From Schistocerca nitens (taxonomy: Eukaryota; Arthropoda; Insecta; Orthoptera; Acrididae), in NCBI RefSeq assembly GCF_023898315.1, contig NC_064625.1, forward strand, positions 101,728,269 to 101,792,268: a stretch of 64,000 nucleotides of DNA. Direction: 5' to 3'. The notes below the pieces were generated by a model. It saw nothing but the letters and a program-made list of their open reading frames with translations, did no database searches and was not told the origin of the DNA. The number at the start of each line of letters is the position of its first letter. The stretch's first letter is position 1. Made by a program: the position numbers and the translations under genes. Positions 43,540 to 55,999 of the stretch are shown piece by piece.

Positions 43540-44892
43540 CACTACTGGTCATTGAAATTGCTACACCAAGAAGAAATGCAGATGATAAACGGGTATTCAT
43601 TGGACAAATATATTATAGTAGAACTGACATGTGATTACATTTTCACGCAATTTGGGTGCATCGTGAGAAATCAGTATCCAGAACAACCACATCTGGCCGT
43701 GATAACAGCCTTGATACGCCTGGGCATTGAGTCAAACAGAGCTTAGATGGCGTGTACAGGTACAGCTGCCCGTGCAGCTCCAACACGATACCCTTCATCA
43801 AGAGTGACTGGCGTATTGTGACGAGCCAGTTGCTCGGCCACCATTGACCAGACATTTTCAGTTGGTGAGGGATCTGGAGAATGTGCTGGCCGGGGCAGCT
43901 GTCGAACATTTTCTGTGTCCAGAAAGGCCCGTACAGGACCTGCAACATGCGGTCGTGCATTATCCTGCTGAAAGGTAGGGTTTTGCAGGGATCGAATGAA
44001 GGGTAGAGTCACGGGTCGTAACACATCTGAAATGTAACTTCCACTGTTCAAAGTGCCGTCAATGCGAACAAAAGGTGATCGAGACGTGTAACCAATGGCA
44101 CCCCATACCATCACGCCGGGTGATACGCCAGTATGGCGATGACGAATACACGCTTCCAATGTGCATTCACAGCGATGTCGGCAAAAACGGATGCTACCAT
44201 CATGATGGTGTACACAGAACCTGGATACACCCGGAAAAATTGCGTTTTGACATTGATGCACCCAGGTTCGTCGTTGAGTACACCATCGCAGGCGCTCCTG
44301 TCTGTGATGCAACGTCAAGGGTAACCAGCCATGGTCTCAGAGCTGGTAGTCCATGCTGCTGTAAACATCGTCGAACTGTTCGTGCAGATGGTTGTTGTCT
44401 TGCAAACGCAGGGATCGAGACGTGGCTGCACGATCCGTTACAGCCATGCGGATAAGATGCCTGTCATCTCGACTGCTAGTGATACGAGGCCGTTGGGATC
44501 CAGCACGGCGTTCCGTATTACCCCCCTGAACCCACCGATTCCATATCCCGCTAACAGTCATCGGATCTCGACCATCGCGAGCAGCAATCGCGATAGGCTA
44601 CAATCCGACCTTTATCAAAGTCGGAAATGTGATGGTACGCATTTCTCCTCCTTACACGAGGCATCACAACAACGTTTCACCAGGCAACGTCGGTCAACTG
44701 CTGTTTGTTCATGAGAAATCGGTTGGAAACTTTCCTCATGTCAGCACGTTGTAGGTGTCGCCACCGGCGCCAACCTTGTGCGAATGCTCTGAAAAGCTAA
44801 TCATTTGCATATCACAGCATCTTCTTCCTGCCGGTTAAATTTCGCGTCTATAGCACTTCTTCGTGGTGTAGCAATTTTAATGGCCAGTAGTG
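43540..44892 (-). mobile_element. Tc1 family-1 element, copy E
   Basis: Both TIRs and TA at 43538-43539 and 44893-44894. Length 1353 bp. The transposase region 44664-43671 has 994 nt against 1041 in copies A and B, with several small deletions (for instance in the QQMGTF block near 44405 and near 44590). Dead gene. It is nested in the family-3 Tc1 relic. Confidence 0.95.
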
Positions 44893-44999
44893 TACTTGCA
44901 TAAGGGATATAGGTGGGCCAACGCGTTAATGACTTGCTCGATTTGTGAAGCTCTTTCTCCTGTATAAAACATTTAATTTTTCCGAAATTGTACTCATTT

Positions 45000-45893
45000 A
45001 TTTATGTGTACGTGTACATCACATTTACCGATGTCCGCCGCATTCGGATGTCTTTCATGGTGTGTCGTTCCTTTATTTTTCTCCTCTAAGTGTACCTGCA
45101 GACGTAGATATTCTTTCTAATTCGTATCTACGTATCGCTACACATTAAACGGTTACAGCCATTTGCAGTCGCAAAATTCTTTTTGACTTGCGCTGTGCAT
45201 GTAATCTGGTCAGTGAAATTCCGTCGTCTCGTGCAGTGGATGATGGGAGAACCGGACAGAAGCGGCCAGTAGAGGCTTGTATCTCTGGCGTTGCAGTATC
45301 ACGTCACAGACTACACGGCGCTCGGACAGTATCGTCTTTATTAGCGATAAAAGGCCCGTTTGCCTTTTACTGCCCCGCCTGAGCCCCGGTTTGATTTCAA
45401 ACAGACGTAATCTGGTGCTGCCGTTACCCAACTGTGTAACAGCTCACGGTGCTACGAACCCAGTCACGGCGTCGTCTCCAGCGCTGCAGACATCCGTAGA
45501 CGAGTTCTCATCGCGCTCTGCAACGCGGCCGTCAAAATATTATTGCGCACAATCTGACTGCAAATCATCGGAGCTCTTCACATCACTACACCGACACTGG
45601 ACGTAAATCCCAGACGTTACCACCTCCCAAGATGAGAAACTTTGGCGTTTGACGTCGAGCCCGCTTGAATGGAAGTTCGATGCAGAGATTCCGTTGATGT
45701 GAATGAAGCTCATTACGGGCGGAGCACAATCTGGGAGTTAGGGATGGGAAAAACCGAGAAGTGAAAACCGGTGTCTTATTTCCGAATAATCATTATTTGT
45801 TTGGCCTCGCTTAAAACAGGTCTTTTTACATTTTACTAATAACCGGGTTGTGTGATTTGTCATTTCTTCACAGCACTGTTGCTAAGAGTTTTG
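45000..45893. other. GC-richer unassigned region; possible hAT end
   Basis: 45190-45620 has higher GC than its neighbours and a 109-codon plus frame without a known domain. TTAGGGATGGGAAAAACCG at 45738 resembles a hAT terminus, but no partner end was found past the LINE at 45895. Confidence 0.3.
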
Positions 45894-45894
45894 T

Positions 45895-46768
45895 TCTACA
45901 TCTACATGGATACTCATCAAATCACATTTAAGTGCCTGGCAGAGGGTTCATCGAACCACCTTCACAATTCTCTATTATTCTAATCTCGTATAGCGCGCGG
46001 AAAGAACGAACACCTATATCTTTCCGTACGAGCTCTGATTTCCCTTATGTTATCGTGGTGATCGTTCCTCCCTATGTAAGACGGTGACAACAGAATATTT
46101 TCGCATTTCGAGGAGAAAGTTGGTGATTGGAATTTTGTGAGAAGATTCCGTCGCAGCGAAAAACGCCTTTCTTTTAATGATTTCCATCCCAAGTCCTGTA
46201 TCATTTCTGTAACACTCTCTCCCATACTTCGCGATAATACAAAACGTGCTACCTTTCTTTGAACTTTTTCGATGTACTCCGTCAGTCCTATCTGGTAAGG
46301 ATATCCCACACCACGCAGCAGTATTCTAAAAGAGGACGGACAAGCGTAGTGTAGGCAGTCTCCTTAGAGGTCTGCTGCATTTTCTAAGTGTCCTGTCAAT
46401 AAAACACATTCTTTGGTTAGCCTTCCCCACAACATTTTCTTTGTGTTCCTTCCAATTTAAGTTGTTCGTATTTGTAATACCTAGGTATTTAGTTGAATTT
46501 ACGGCTTTTAGAGTAGACTGATTTATCGTGTAACCGAAGCTTAACGAGTTCCTTTTAGCGCTCATGTGGATGACCCCACACTTTTCGTTATTTAAGGTCA
46601 ACTGCCACTTTTTGCACCATTCAGATATCTTATCAGAATCTTTTTGCAGTTTGTTTTGATCTTCTGATGACTTTATTAGTCGATAAACAACAGCGTCATC
46701 TGCAAACAACCGAAGACGGCTGCTCATATTGTCTCCCAAATCGTTTATATAGATAAGGAACATACAAT
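45895..46768 (-). mobile_element. CR1/Jockey-group LINE, family B, broken
   Basis: Plus strand starts TCTACATCTACATGG, then AAGTGCCTGGCAGAGGG. The minus frame 46763-46326 holds LFADDAVVYR (active-site FADD intact) and continues after a frameshift in 46309-45980 with IEKVQRKVARFV and a C-terminus SFFPRAIRD. It is clearly related to family A but a separate lineage, and 5'-truncated. Confidence 0.86.
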
Positions 46769-47479
46769 AAACGTTTTTTTATAACGAGTGGTTTTTATTC
46801 GGAAAATTTACATTGCTTTGCAACCACCTATCCTAATACCTTTAGGGTATGACCACATTCCAGTGCTCCTACCCTGTTTCTACACTACAGTATTTAAATT
46901 TGGAGAAACCGTAGAAGGAGGAGCTGAATGAATTTGTACTTAGTTTTTTGGTGTTGTTGAACTTTTGGGCGATGTCTCAAAGGCTGTTTGACTTTCTTTT
47001 TAAATAAAAAGTCTTGGCCATGATGTGATTTTCTACCAGATGATTTACTTCCAAATTCTCATTACAGTTTCACTACTGGTTACAATATTCACACGTACTG
47101 ATGATGACAGCTTTTAGAGCGACCCTCAAAACACGTCCTACTATCCCTGAGAACCAAGTGCGTCGTCTGCTTCGAGATGTGAAAAATTTCGTAAAACCTC
47201 CAGGTTCAGACTGAAGCTGCTATTCTTCATTTTGCTTGCAAGTTTTTGACACAGGTTAATACTATTACAAAATCTAGAAAAATGTGGAAGTTACAGGTTG
47301 AGAATAATGCCTAGAGTAACTACTGGTAATTATTTACGAGAATAAGGTGCTTATATTCTATTGACAACTGTCTACATCATTTGACTTCGCCACGTTTCCC
47401 ACTCTGATTGGCAAACAGGTGTTTTGCAGTTTTGTATTTTTCTACAAATGCGTTACGTTAGTTCTTTGTTCCATACCAG
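46769..47479. other. Unassigned spacer
   Basis: AT-rich; nothing supported. Confidence 0.45.
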
Positions 47480-47489
47480 GATTTGCAAA

Positions 47490-47729
47490 TAAAATAATAA
47501 TGTCGTGTGACTAGGGCCTCCCGTCAGGTAGACCGTTCGCCGGGTGCAAGTCTTTCGAGTTGACGCCACTTCGGCGACTTGCGTGTCGATGGGGATGAAA
47601 TGATGCTGATTAGGACAACACAACACCCAGTCCCTGAGCGGAGAAACTCTCCGAACCAGCCGGGAATCGAACCCGGCCCCTTTGGATTGACAGTCTGTCA
47701 CGCTGACCATTCAGCTACCGGGAGCGGAC
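47490..47729 (-). mobile_element. tRNA-derived SINE, third family
   Basis: Minus strand: GGTAGCTGAATGGTCAGCG (A box), GGGTTCGATTCCCGGC (B box), then the tail with GACAACACAACACCCAG on the plus strand and TTATT-type end. The TSD GATTTGCAAA lies at 47480-47489 and 47730-47739. Confidence 0.92.
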
Positions 47730-47739
47730 GATTTGCAAA

Positions 47740-48360
47740 GGTAATTTTAGTGCGAACAGTTTTTTGGGTAAATGATGTTTTTTAATTCAAAATTATGACG
47801 CAATTTTCATGTTTCAGATTTAGCTGTTTTCTATTTCGAATAGAACAGCATTTCAGTGTCTCTCTCACCTAAGTTTTCGGATGAGACATAAAGTTCCAAA
47901 AGATGATTTTATTAATAATTTAACAATATAGCACAATTTGTAATTTTCGTCTTTTGGTTCGTTATTGAAATTAGCATGGCTATTTCTATTACGTCAGTGC
48001 TCAGAGGTTTGCTTACATGTAATATACATTTTGTCTGTTCCAAAAAATTATATTTTCTTGATAATTGTGAGGTTGCAGATTTGGTTGTAAGTCTACATTG
48101 AAGATAATTTTCGATAAACTGTAAAATCTATCCTCTATTTCTTGTCTATAGAACTTAAAGGGTGTCTGTAAATGTTATCTGTTGAAATATTGTCTGGATA
48201 GTTTGAACAGATTGTAAAGATGAATCTACCAATACCATGTCCATTATGTTCGCACCTGAAATTTAAAAATATCATAGGACATTTCTCTTTCCTCATTTTC
48301 CAACAGAATTCACAAGCATGACAAATGTAGATGAAATATTTGTTTAACGATTCGCTAATG
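47740..48360. other. Unassigned spacer
   Basis: AT-rich; nothing supported. Confidence 0.45.
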
Positions 48361-48362
48361 TA

Positions 48363-49784
48363 CACTCCTGGTAATTGAAATAAGAACACCGTGAATTCAT
48401 TGTCCCAGGAAGGGGAAACTTTATTGACACATTCCTGGGGTCAGATACATCACATGATCACACTGACAGAACCACAGGCACATAGACACAGGCAACAGAG
48501 CATGCACAATGTCGGCACTAGTACAGTGTATATCCACCTTTCGCAGCAATGCAGGCTGCTATTCTCCCATGGAGACGATCGTAGAGATGCTGCATGTAGT
48601 CCTGTGGAACGGCTTGCCATGCCATTTCCACCTGGCGCCTCAGTTGGACCAGCGTTCGTGCTGGACGTGCAGACCGCGTGAGACGACGCTTCATCCAGTC
48701 CCAAACATGCTCAATGCGGGACAGATCCGGAGATCTTGCTGGCCAGGGTAATTGACTTACACCTTCTAGAGCACGTTGGGTGGCACGGGATACATGTGGA
48801 CGTGCATTGTCCTGTTGGAACAGCATGTTCCCTTGCCGGTCTAGGAATGGTAGAACGATGGATTCGATGACGGATTGGATGTACCGTGCACTATTCAGTG
48901 TCCCCTCGACGATCACCAGTGGTGTACGGCCAGTGTAGGAGATCGCTCCCCACACCATGATGCCGGGTGTTGGCCCTGTGTGCCTCGGTCGTATGCAGTC
49001 CTGATAGTGGCGCTCACCTGCACGGTGCCAAACACGCATACGACCATCATTGGCACCAAGGCAGAAGCGACTCTCATCGCTGAAGACGACACGTCTCCAT
49101 TCGTCCCTCCATTCACGCCTGTCGCGACACCACTGGAGGCGGGCTGCACGATGTTGGGGCGTGAGCGGAAGACGGCCTAACGGTGTGCGGGACCGTAGCC
49201 CAGCTTCATGGAGACGGTTGCGAATGGTCCTCGCCGATACCCCAGGAGCAACAGTGTCCCTAATTTGCTGGGAAGTGGCGGTGCGGTCCCCTACGGCACT
49301 GCGTAGGATCCTACGGTCTTGGCGTGCATCCGTGCGTCGCTGCGGTCCGGTCCCAGGTCGACGGGCACGTGCACCTTCCGCCGACCACTGGCGACAACAT
49401 CGATGTACTGTGGAGACCTCACGCCCCACGTGTTGAGCAATTCGGCGGTACGTCCACCCGGCCTCCCGCATGCCCACTATACGCCCTCGCTCAAAGTCCG
49501 TCAACTGCACATACGGTTCACGTCCACGCTGTCGCGGCATGCTACCAGTGTTAAAGACTGCGATGGAGCTCCGTGTGCCACGGCAAACTGGCTGACACTG
49601 ACGGCGGCGGTGCACAAATGCTGCGCAGCTAGCGCCATTCGACGGCCAACACCGCGGTTCCTGGTGTGTCCGCTGTGCCGTGCGTATGATCATTGCTTGT
49701 ACAGCCCTCTCGCAGTGTCCGGAGCAAGTATGGTGGGTCTGACACACCGGTGTCAATGTGTTCTTTTTTCCATTTCCAGGAGTG
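48363..49784 (-). mobile_element. Tc1 family-4 element with intact transposase
   Basis: TIR CACTCCTGGTAATTGAAATA on the left, CACTCCTGGAAATGGAAAAA inverted on the right. TA at 48361-48362 and 49785-49786. Length 1422 bp. It is markedly GC-rich, unlike its AT-rich surroundings. Confidence 0.96.
48518..49540 (-). CDS. Tc1-type transposase, intact
   Basis: 340 residues, the normal Tc1 length. Residues 1-110 form a bipartite helix-turn-helix DNA-binding region (YRRIAQHVGREVSTVHRC, and SARTIRNRLHEAGL). The catalytic residues are D155 (FSDESRFC), D244 (FQQDNARPH) and E277 (SPDLSRIEHVW); the last two are 32 residues apart, against 34 in typical Tc1. Arg275 replaces the usual Pro before IE. I start at MPRQRGREPY because homologous copies of other families start at the equivalent residue, though the frame stays open 87 codons upstream to the TIR. 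No frame breaks are visible. Confidence 0.93.
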   Translation of the reverse strand: MPRQRGREPYVQLTDFERGRIVGMREAGWTYRRIAQHVGREVSTVHRCCRQWSAEGARARRPGTGPQRRTDARQDRRILRSAVGDRTATSQQIRDTVAPGVSARTIRNRLHEAGLRSRTPLGRLPLTPQHRAARLQWCRDRREWRDEWRRVVFSDESRFCLGANDGRMRVWHRAGERHYQDCIRPRHTGPTPGIMVWGAISYTGRTPLVIVEGTLNSARYIQSVIESIVLPFLDRQGNMLFQQDNARPHVSRATQRALEGVSQLPWPARSPDLSRIEHVWDWMKRRLTRSARPARTLVQLRRQVEMAWQAVPQDYMQHLYDRLHGRIAACIAAKGGYTLY

Positions 49785-49786
49785 TA

Positions 49787-51474
49787 TAAATGGAAGTCCA
49801 CTTATTGTGCAAACGTACTAGCCTTTGCTTCGTATTTCCTCTTACCTTTACAGTAAAATATTTATTTTATTTGAGCCAGTCAGCTGCGCATGCTAATGTA
49901 CACAGAAAATCTGTTTCTTAATACCATCATTTTCTCAATATATGATTTTCAGTACAGGTTTTTGTTGTTGCTCTAAAATAGTTTCGTAAATGCGAAGAAA
50001 TAAGAATCATGGAATAATTTTTTGCAAGTAGTAATTTGTTACTGGCAGTAAAAAAAAAATTTTTTAGTATGAGCTTCAAAACAATCATCTGCCACAATGC
50101 GTGAATAAATTCCACGTTTTATGCAAGTGAGTCTTGTCTTGGAATTGCAGCTAGGTTTCCTATAATTTGAAACGTTCTTCGTCTCAAGAAATTTTGCTAC
50201 GTCCTCAACGCTGTCTTACTTCAGAAACTGGTTGCAAAAGATATCTTTTTGGTCATTTATTCATATTTCCTACGTCATCTACACTTTCACTGTCACAGAA
50301 ATTCACTTTACAAGAACGTCCTCTCCCCCTAACAACTAACATGAAATATTTGTAATTATTTATAACTTTGCCAACAGGTATTTTGTAGTCAATCATTAAC
50401 AGTCATTTTTATTTAGCTATTTGAGTGACTGGACACCATTTATGGCACATAACCCACAAAAGGCAATCACATGGCCTATAAAATGATTAAAAATCTATTC
50501 CGGCCATTTTTCTGTGTAAAGGTAACATCTCTAATATGACAACAATCTGTCTCAATTCGACCTGTACAGGTCAAACTCGAGACGGCCCAAGTTCGAGTCT
50601 CGGTCCGGCACACTGTTTTAATCTGACAGGAAGTTCCAACTATATTGTGAATAATGGAACTCATTGCCTTTAGCTATTTCAATCATTCTTTTAAAAATTA
50701 CCCGTTACAAAAAATGAGAGTCTCCTGTGAAATGAATTATTGAAATGGTAAAGGAGTGGTGGATCTATATTTATGAGTGCAGGCCATGTGGACTCATAAG
50801 TTTTCTTTATCGTATCTGAACAATGACACTAACTAACCCACGTGAATGAAGAAAATCCTGCTAAAACTTTGCTTTTTAAAACACATCATTAATTATATGC
50901 AGGCAAGCAGTGCAGCAACAAGGTTACCTGGAAATCTTCACCTCTCAAATTATTCTTTACGAAATCGTATTTCCAAAATTCCACCTTCTCCGTATCTTTA
51001 TCTCTGTGCTCTGCAAGCTGTTCCTACACCGCTCAGTAGCATGTTCAGCACACGACTCACTTACTACTGTACCTTCTCTCTGAATGATAACAGCAACGAC
51101 AATACTACTAGCAACAAAACATTACATTGCTTGCATTCAGAACGTCTGTGGAGTAACATATCGACTGCTGGAAACCTCAGTTTGAAAACTGCCGAGTATA
51201 CAGATGTGGAGCATGACACATCGAACGGAAATAGAGTTTGCATCACTTTTCTTGAGTACGAAAAATAAGCTGAAACCTTATTTGCTCTCATAAAATAGAA
51301 TAAAAATGGACTGTGGGTGCTCATCTCACATTAAAATCGTCGACTTCTGTCAGTAGCCGTACCATTTCACACTGCGTCTTGCTGACCCGTTGTGGTTTCC
51401 AACAACGCCAAACTGGCGAGGTTGCAGAGGTCTTCTGGTATTTGTGTACCGACATGTCCATGACATTACAGCTT
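49787..51474. other. AT-rich spacer with a tRNA-palindrome scrap
   Basis: 50586-50635 (GTTCGAGTCTCGGTCCGGCA, TTTTAATCTGACAGG) is a piece of the tRNA palindrome family. The 140-codon frame 50846-51268 has no known domain and ordinary AT-rich composition; not accepted. Confidence 0.5.
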
Positions 51475-51486
51475 GAACGCAGCTAT

Positions 51487-53287
51487 TGTTGTTGTGGTCT
51501 TCAGTCCAGAGACTGGTTTGATGCAGCTCTCCATGCTACTCTATCCTGTGCAAGCTTCTTCATCACCCAGTACCTACTGCAACCTACATCCTTCTTAATC
51601 TGTTTAGTGTATTCATCTCCTGGTCTCTCTCTACGATTTTTACCCTCCACGCTGCCCTCCAATACTAAATTGGTGATCCCTTGATGCCTCAGAATACGTC
51701 CTACCAACCGAACCCTTCTTCTAGCCACGTTGTGCCACAAATTTCTCTTCTCCCCAATTCTATTCAATACCTCCTCATTAGTTATGTGATCTAACCATCT
51801 AATCTTCAGCATTCTTCTGTAGCACCACATTTCGAAAGCTTCTATTCTCTTCTTGTCTATACTATTAATCGTCCACGTTTCACTTCCATACATGGCTACA
51901 TTCCATCCAAATACTTTCAGAAATGACTTCCTGGCACTTAAATCTATACTCGATGTTAACAAATTTCTCTTCTTCAGAAACGCTTTCCTTGCCATTGCCA
52001 GTCGACATTATATATCCTCTCTAATTCGACCATCAGCAGTTATTTTAATCCCCAAGTAACAAAACTCATTTACTACTTTAAGCGTCTCATTTCCTAATTT
52101 AATTCCCTCTGCATCACCCGACTTAATTCGACTACATTCTATTATCCTCGTTTTGCTTTTGTTGATGTTCATCTTATACCCTCCTTTCAAGACACAGTCC
52201 ATCGCGTTCAGCTGCTCTTCCAGGTCCTTTGCTGTCTTTGACAGAATTACAATGTCATCGGCGAACCTCAAAGTTTTTATATCTTCACCATGGATTTTAA
52301 TTCCTACTCCGAATTTTTCTATTGCTTCCTTTGCTGGTTGCTCAATATACAGATTGAATAAGATCTGGGATAGGCTACAACCCTGTCTCACTCCCTTCCC
52401 AACCACTGCTTCCCTTTCATGCCCCTCGACTCTTATAACTGCCATCTGGTTTCTGTACAAATTGTAAATAGCCTTTGGCTCCCTGTATTTTACCACTGCC
52501 CCCTTCAGAATTTGAAAGAGAGTATTCCAGTCGACATTGTCAAAAGTTTTCTCTAAGTCTACTAATCCTAGAAACGTAGGTCTGCCTTTACATAATCTAT
52601 TTTCTAAGATAAGTCGTAGGGTGTGTATTGCCTCATGTGTTCAAACATTTCTACGGAATCCAAACTGATCTTCCCCGAGGTCGGCTTGTACCAGTTTTTC
52701 CATTCGTCTGTGAGGAATTCGTGTTAGTATTTTGCAGCCGTGGCTTATTAAACTGATAGTTCGGTAATTTTCACATCAGTCAACACCTGCTTTGTTTGGG
52801 TTTGGAATTATTAAATTCCTCTTGAAGTCTGAGGGTATCTCGCCTGTCTCATATATCTTGCTCGCCAGATGGTAGAGATTTGTCAGGGCTGAGTCTCCCA
52901 AGGCCGTCAGTAGTTCTAATGGAATGTTGTCTACTCCCTGGGCCTCGTTTAAGCTTAGGTCTTTCAGTGCTCTGTCAAATTCTTCTCGCAGTATCATATT
53001 TCCCATTTCATCTTCATCGACATCCTCTTCCATTTCCATAATATTGTCCTCAACTACAACGCCCTTGTACAGACTCTCTATATACTCCTTCCACCTTTCT
53101 GCTTTCTCTTCTTTGCTTAGAATTGGGTTTCCATCTAAGCTCTTGATATTCATTTAAGTGGTTCTCTTTTCTCCAAAAGTCTCTTTAATTTTCCCTGTCT
53201 TACCCCTAGTGAGGTATGCCTCTACATCCTTACATTTGTCCTCTAGCCATCCCTGCTTAGCCATTTTGCACTTCCTGCCGATCTCAT
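51487..53287 (-). mobile_element. 5'-truncated RTE-type LINE, copy R2
   Basis: 12-bp TSD GAACGCAGCTAT at 51475-51486 and 53288-53299 sets both ends exactly. The 3' tail is TGTTGTTGTGGTCTTCAG on the plus strand. The minus-strand reading order is linker (53153-52776, RWKEYIESLYKG), a damaged fingers/motif A part (52700-52500), then 52496-51501 with GKGVRQGCSLS, RFADDIVILS (active-site Asp pair intact) and the BovB-like C-terminus; one in-frame stop near 52007-52005 splits the last part. The endonuclease is absent. Confidence 0.95.
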
Positions 53288-53339
53288 GAACGCAGCTATA
53301 GGCTCAAATATAATGCTGTTCTATAGCTCGCCCACATTT

Positions 53340-53640
53340 TCTGCAAGTATACATTCGTCAGCTTCTAGCTACTTCGTGGAAGAGATATTGCGATTTTGTC
53401 TCCTTTAGATTGGCGTATTGCAGTAATTCGTCACGGCATGAACACAACGAGTGCCCTGCACAAATAATGAACCATGCTACCTCTATAGCCGTTCGTAATG
53501 GCGAAGGTGTTGACGGTGCAGGATTTCGTGAACGAACTGACATTTCGAACATATCCCATAAATATTCAATGAGATTTGTGGTATCGATAGCTACGATGCC
53601 ATGGCATAGGTGCAAGTTCTCAAGTTGCCAACTACGACAG
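53340..53640 (-). mobile_element. Tc1-like relic, C-terminal piece
   Basis: The minus frame has TTNLIEYLWDMFEMSVRSRN (third acidic residue) and TPSPLRTAIEVAW. It is related to the parts of the relic at 14085-14360. No termini found. Confidence 0.72.
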
Positions 53641-53655
53641 ACACCGCCACAGCGC

Positions 53656-53984
53656 CCTCTGTATGTATTCATGCACCAGTAAACCACTTTTACTTGCAGT
53701 ACCGACGTGTTTTACCTCACCTGCTCCTACTCGCTTCCTTCATTCGGTCAACTTTCCAGTTTTCAGGAGCAGACCCACTCGCCGCCTTGCAGGTGGAATA
53801 CAAAACTGGCGACGAGGATGGGATTCCAATTTTTTGTATCCCGCCTGGAAAGTGGCGCGTGGGTCTGCTCCTGGAAACAGAAAGTTTGGCTGAATTAGGA
53901 AGCGATTCGGAGCAGGTGAGGTAAAACACGTCGGTACTGCAAGTAAGTTAAAGTGGTTTACCGGTGCATGAATATATACAGAGG
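53656..53984. repeat. Short foldback element
   Basis: Arms of about 130 bp (53656-53790 and 53850-53984) begin CTCTGTATGTATTCATGCAC and are inverted at the other end; loop about 60 bp. No coding capacity is supported, although short frames pass through both arms. Confidence 0.75.
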
Positions 53985-53989
53985 CATAC

Positions 53990-55834
53990 ATAACTTTGTA
54001 CGAAAAGCTGAACGAAGCGAAAAAGAGCGTAAAGAGAGCAATGAGAAAAGCATTCAACGAATTCGAACATAAAACACTGGCAAACAATCTAAACAAGAAC
54101 CCTAAAAAGTTTTGGTCATATGTAAAATCGGTAAGCGGATCTAAATCCCCTATTCAGTCACTCGTTGACCACGATGGCACCGAAACAGAGGACGACCGAA
54201 GAAAGGCAGAAATACTGAATTCAGTGTTCCGAAACTGTTTCACTGCGGAAAATCGTAACACGGTCCCTGACTTCAGCCGCCGCACGGACGCCAAAATGGA
54301 AAATATTGAAATAAACGATATCGGAATTGAAAAACAACTGCTATCACTTAGTAGCGGAAAAGCATCCGGACCAGACGAGATACCCTTAAGATTCTACAGT
54401 GATTATGCTAAAGAACTTGCCCCTTTTTATCAGCAATTTATCGTAGATCTCTGGAAGAACGTAAAGTACCTAGCGACTGGAAGAAAGCGCAGGTCGTTCC
54501 CATTTTCAAGAAGGGTCATAAATCAGATGCGAATAATTATAGGCCTATTTCGCTTACGTCTATCTGTTGTAGAATAATGGAACATGTTTTGTGTTCTCGT
54601 ATTATGACGTTCTTAGATAATGCAAATCTCCTTCATCATAACCAACATGGATTCCGCAAACAGAGATCATGTGAAACTCAGCTCGCCCTATTTGTCCAAG
54701 AAATTCACAGTGCCGTAGACACTGGCGAGCAGATTGATGCCGTATTCCTGGACTTCAGGAAGGCATTTGATACGGTTCCGCACTTACGTTTAGTGAAAAA
54801 AATACGAGCTTACGGAATATCGGACCAGGTTTGTGATTGGATTCAGGATTTCCTAGAAGAAAGAACACAACATGTCATTCTTAACAGTTCAAAATCTGCA
54901 GATGTAGAGGTAATTTCGGGAGTACCGCAAGGAAGCGTGATAGGACCTTTATTGTTTACAATATACATAAATGACTTATTTGACAACATCGGTAGCTCCG
55001 TGAGGCTATTTGCAGATGACACGGTTGTCTACAAGAAAGTAGCAACATCAGAAGACTCGTACGTACTCCAGGAAGACCTGCAGAGGATTAATGAATGGTG
55101 CGACAGCTGGCAGCTTTCCCTAAACGTAGATAAATGTAATATAATGCGCATACATAGGGGCAGAAATCCATTCCAGTACGATTATGCCATAGGTGGTAAA
55201 TCATTGGAAGCGGTAACGACCGTAAAATACTTAGGAGTTACTATCCGGAGCGATCTGAAGTGGAATGATCACATAAAACAAATAGTGGGAAAAGCAGGCG
55301 CCAGGTTGAGATTCATAGGAAGAATTCTAAGAAAATGTGACTCATCGACGAAAGAAGTAGCTTACAAAACGCTTGTTCGTCCGATTCTTGAGTATTGCTC
55401 ATCAGTATGGGACCCTTACCAGGTTGGATTAATAGAAGAGATAGACATGATCCAGCGAAAAGCAGCGCGATTCGTCATGGGGACATTTAGTCAGCGCGAG
55501 AGCGTTACGGAGATGCTGAACAAGCTCCAGTGGCGGACACTTCAAGAAAGGCGTTACGCAATACGGAGAGGTTTATTATCGAAATTACGAGAGAGCACAT
55601 TCCGGGAAGAGATGGGCAACATATTACTACCGCCCACATATATCTCGCGTAATGATCACAACGAAAAGATCCGAGAAATTAGAGCAAATTCGGAGACTTA
55701 CAAGCAGTCGTTCTTCCCACGCACAATTCGTGAATGGAACAGGGAAGGGGGAATCAGATAGTGGTACAATAAGTACCCTCCGCCACACACCGTAAGGTGG
55801 CTCGCGGAGTATAGATGTAGATGTAGATGTAGGT
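53990..55834 (+). mobile_element. CR1/Jockey-group LINE, family A, longest copy
   Basis: Coding starts near 53996 with KLNEAKKSVKRAMRKAF, before the reverse transcriptase, and continues to the 3' UTR and GTAGAT tail (55814-55834). The endonuclease and ORF1 are missing, so it is 5'-truncated. It is the best reference for this family in the window. Confidence 0.95.
53996..55761 (+). pseudogene. Reverse transcriptase, one frameshift
   Basis: The first part (53996-54577) carries the linker and the start of the fingers (SGKASGPDEIPLRF). A frameshift near 54460, before the RPISL block, moves it to the frame 54577-55761, a clean 394 codons. There the motif A Asp is residue 59 (AVFLDFRKAFD), motif B is SGVPQGSVIGPLLF, and the active-site box FADD is residues 145-148. 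The thumb and C-terminal connection (LEYCSSVWDPYQV) are complete. It would synthesise cDNA at a nicked target. One frameshift separates this from a full palm domain. Confidence 0.9.
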
Positions 55835-55999
55835 GCGAAGCCTTAGACCGTCGTAAGTAGAGCAAAAGTCTCTATATGAAGCGAAGTGTCCAGGCCGTCT
55901 GCTCTTGATCAAATGGGCAGTATCTGGAGCGGAGCTCGTAGAGCTCCACAGCGCCGGCTAGAGGGTGCTGTCGTCGGTGTCTGTCGTAGTGCGAACTCA

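Noticed and set aside
45738-45760. hAT-like terminus TTAGGGATGGG
   Set aside because: Single short match without an opposite end or an 8-bp duplication; kept only as a remark.
49319-49789. Long plus-strand ORFs across the Tc1 element
   Set aside because: Antisense shadows of a GC-rich intact transposase gene.
50846-51268. 140-codon ORF
   Set aside because: No recognisable domain, no splice context and no codon bias distinct from surrounding DNA.
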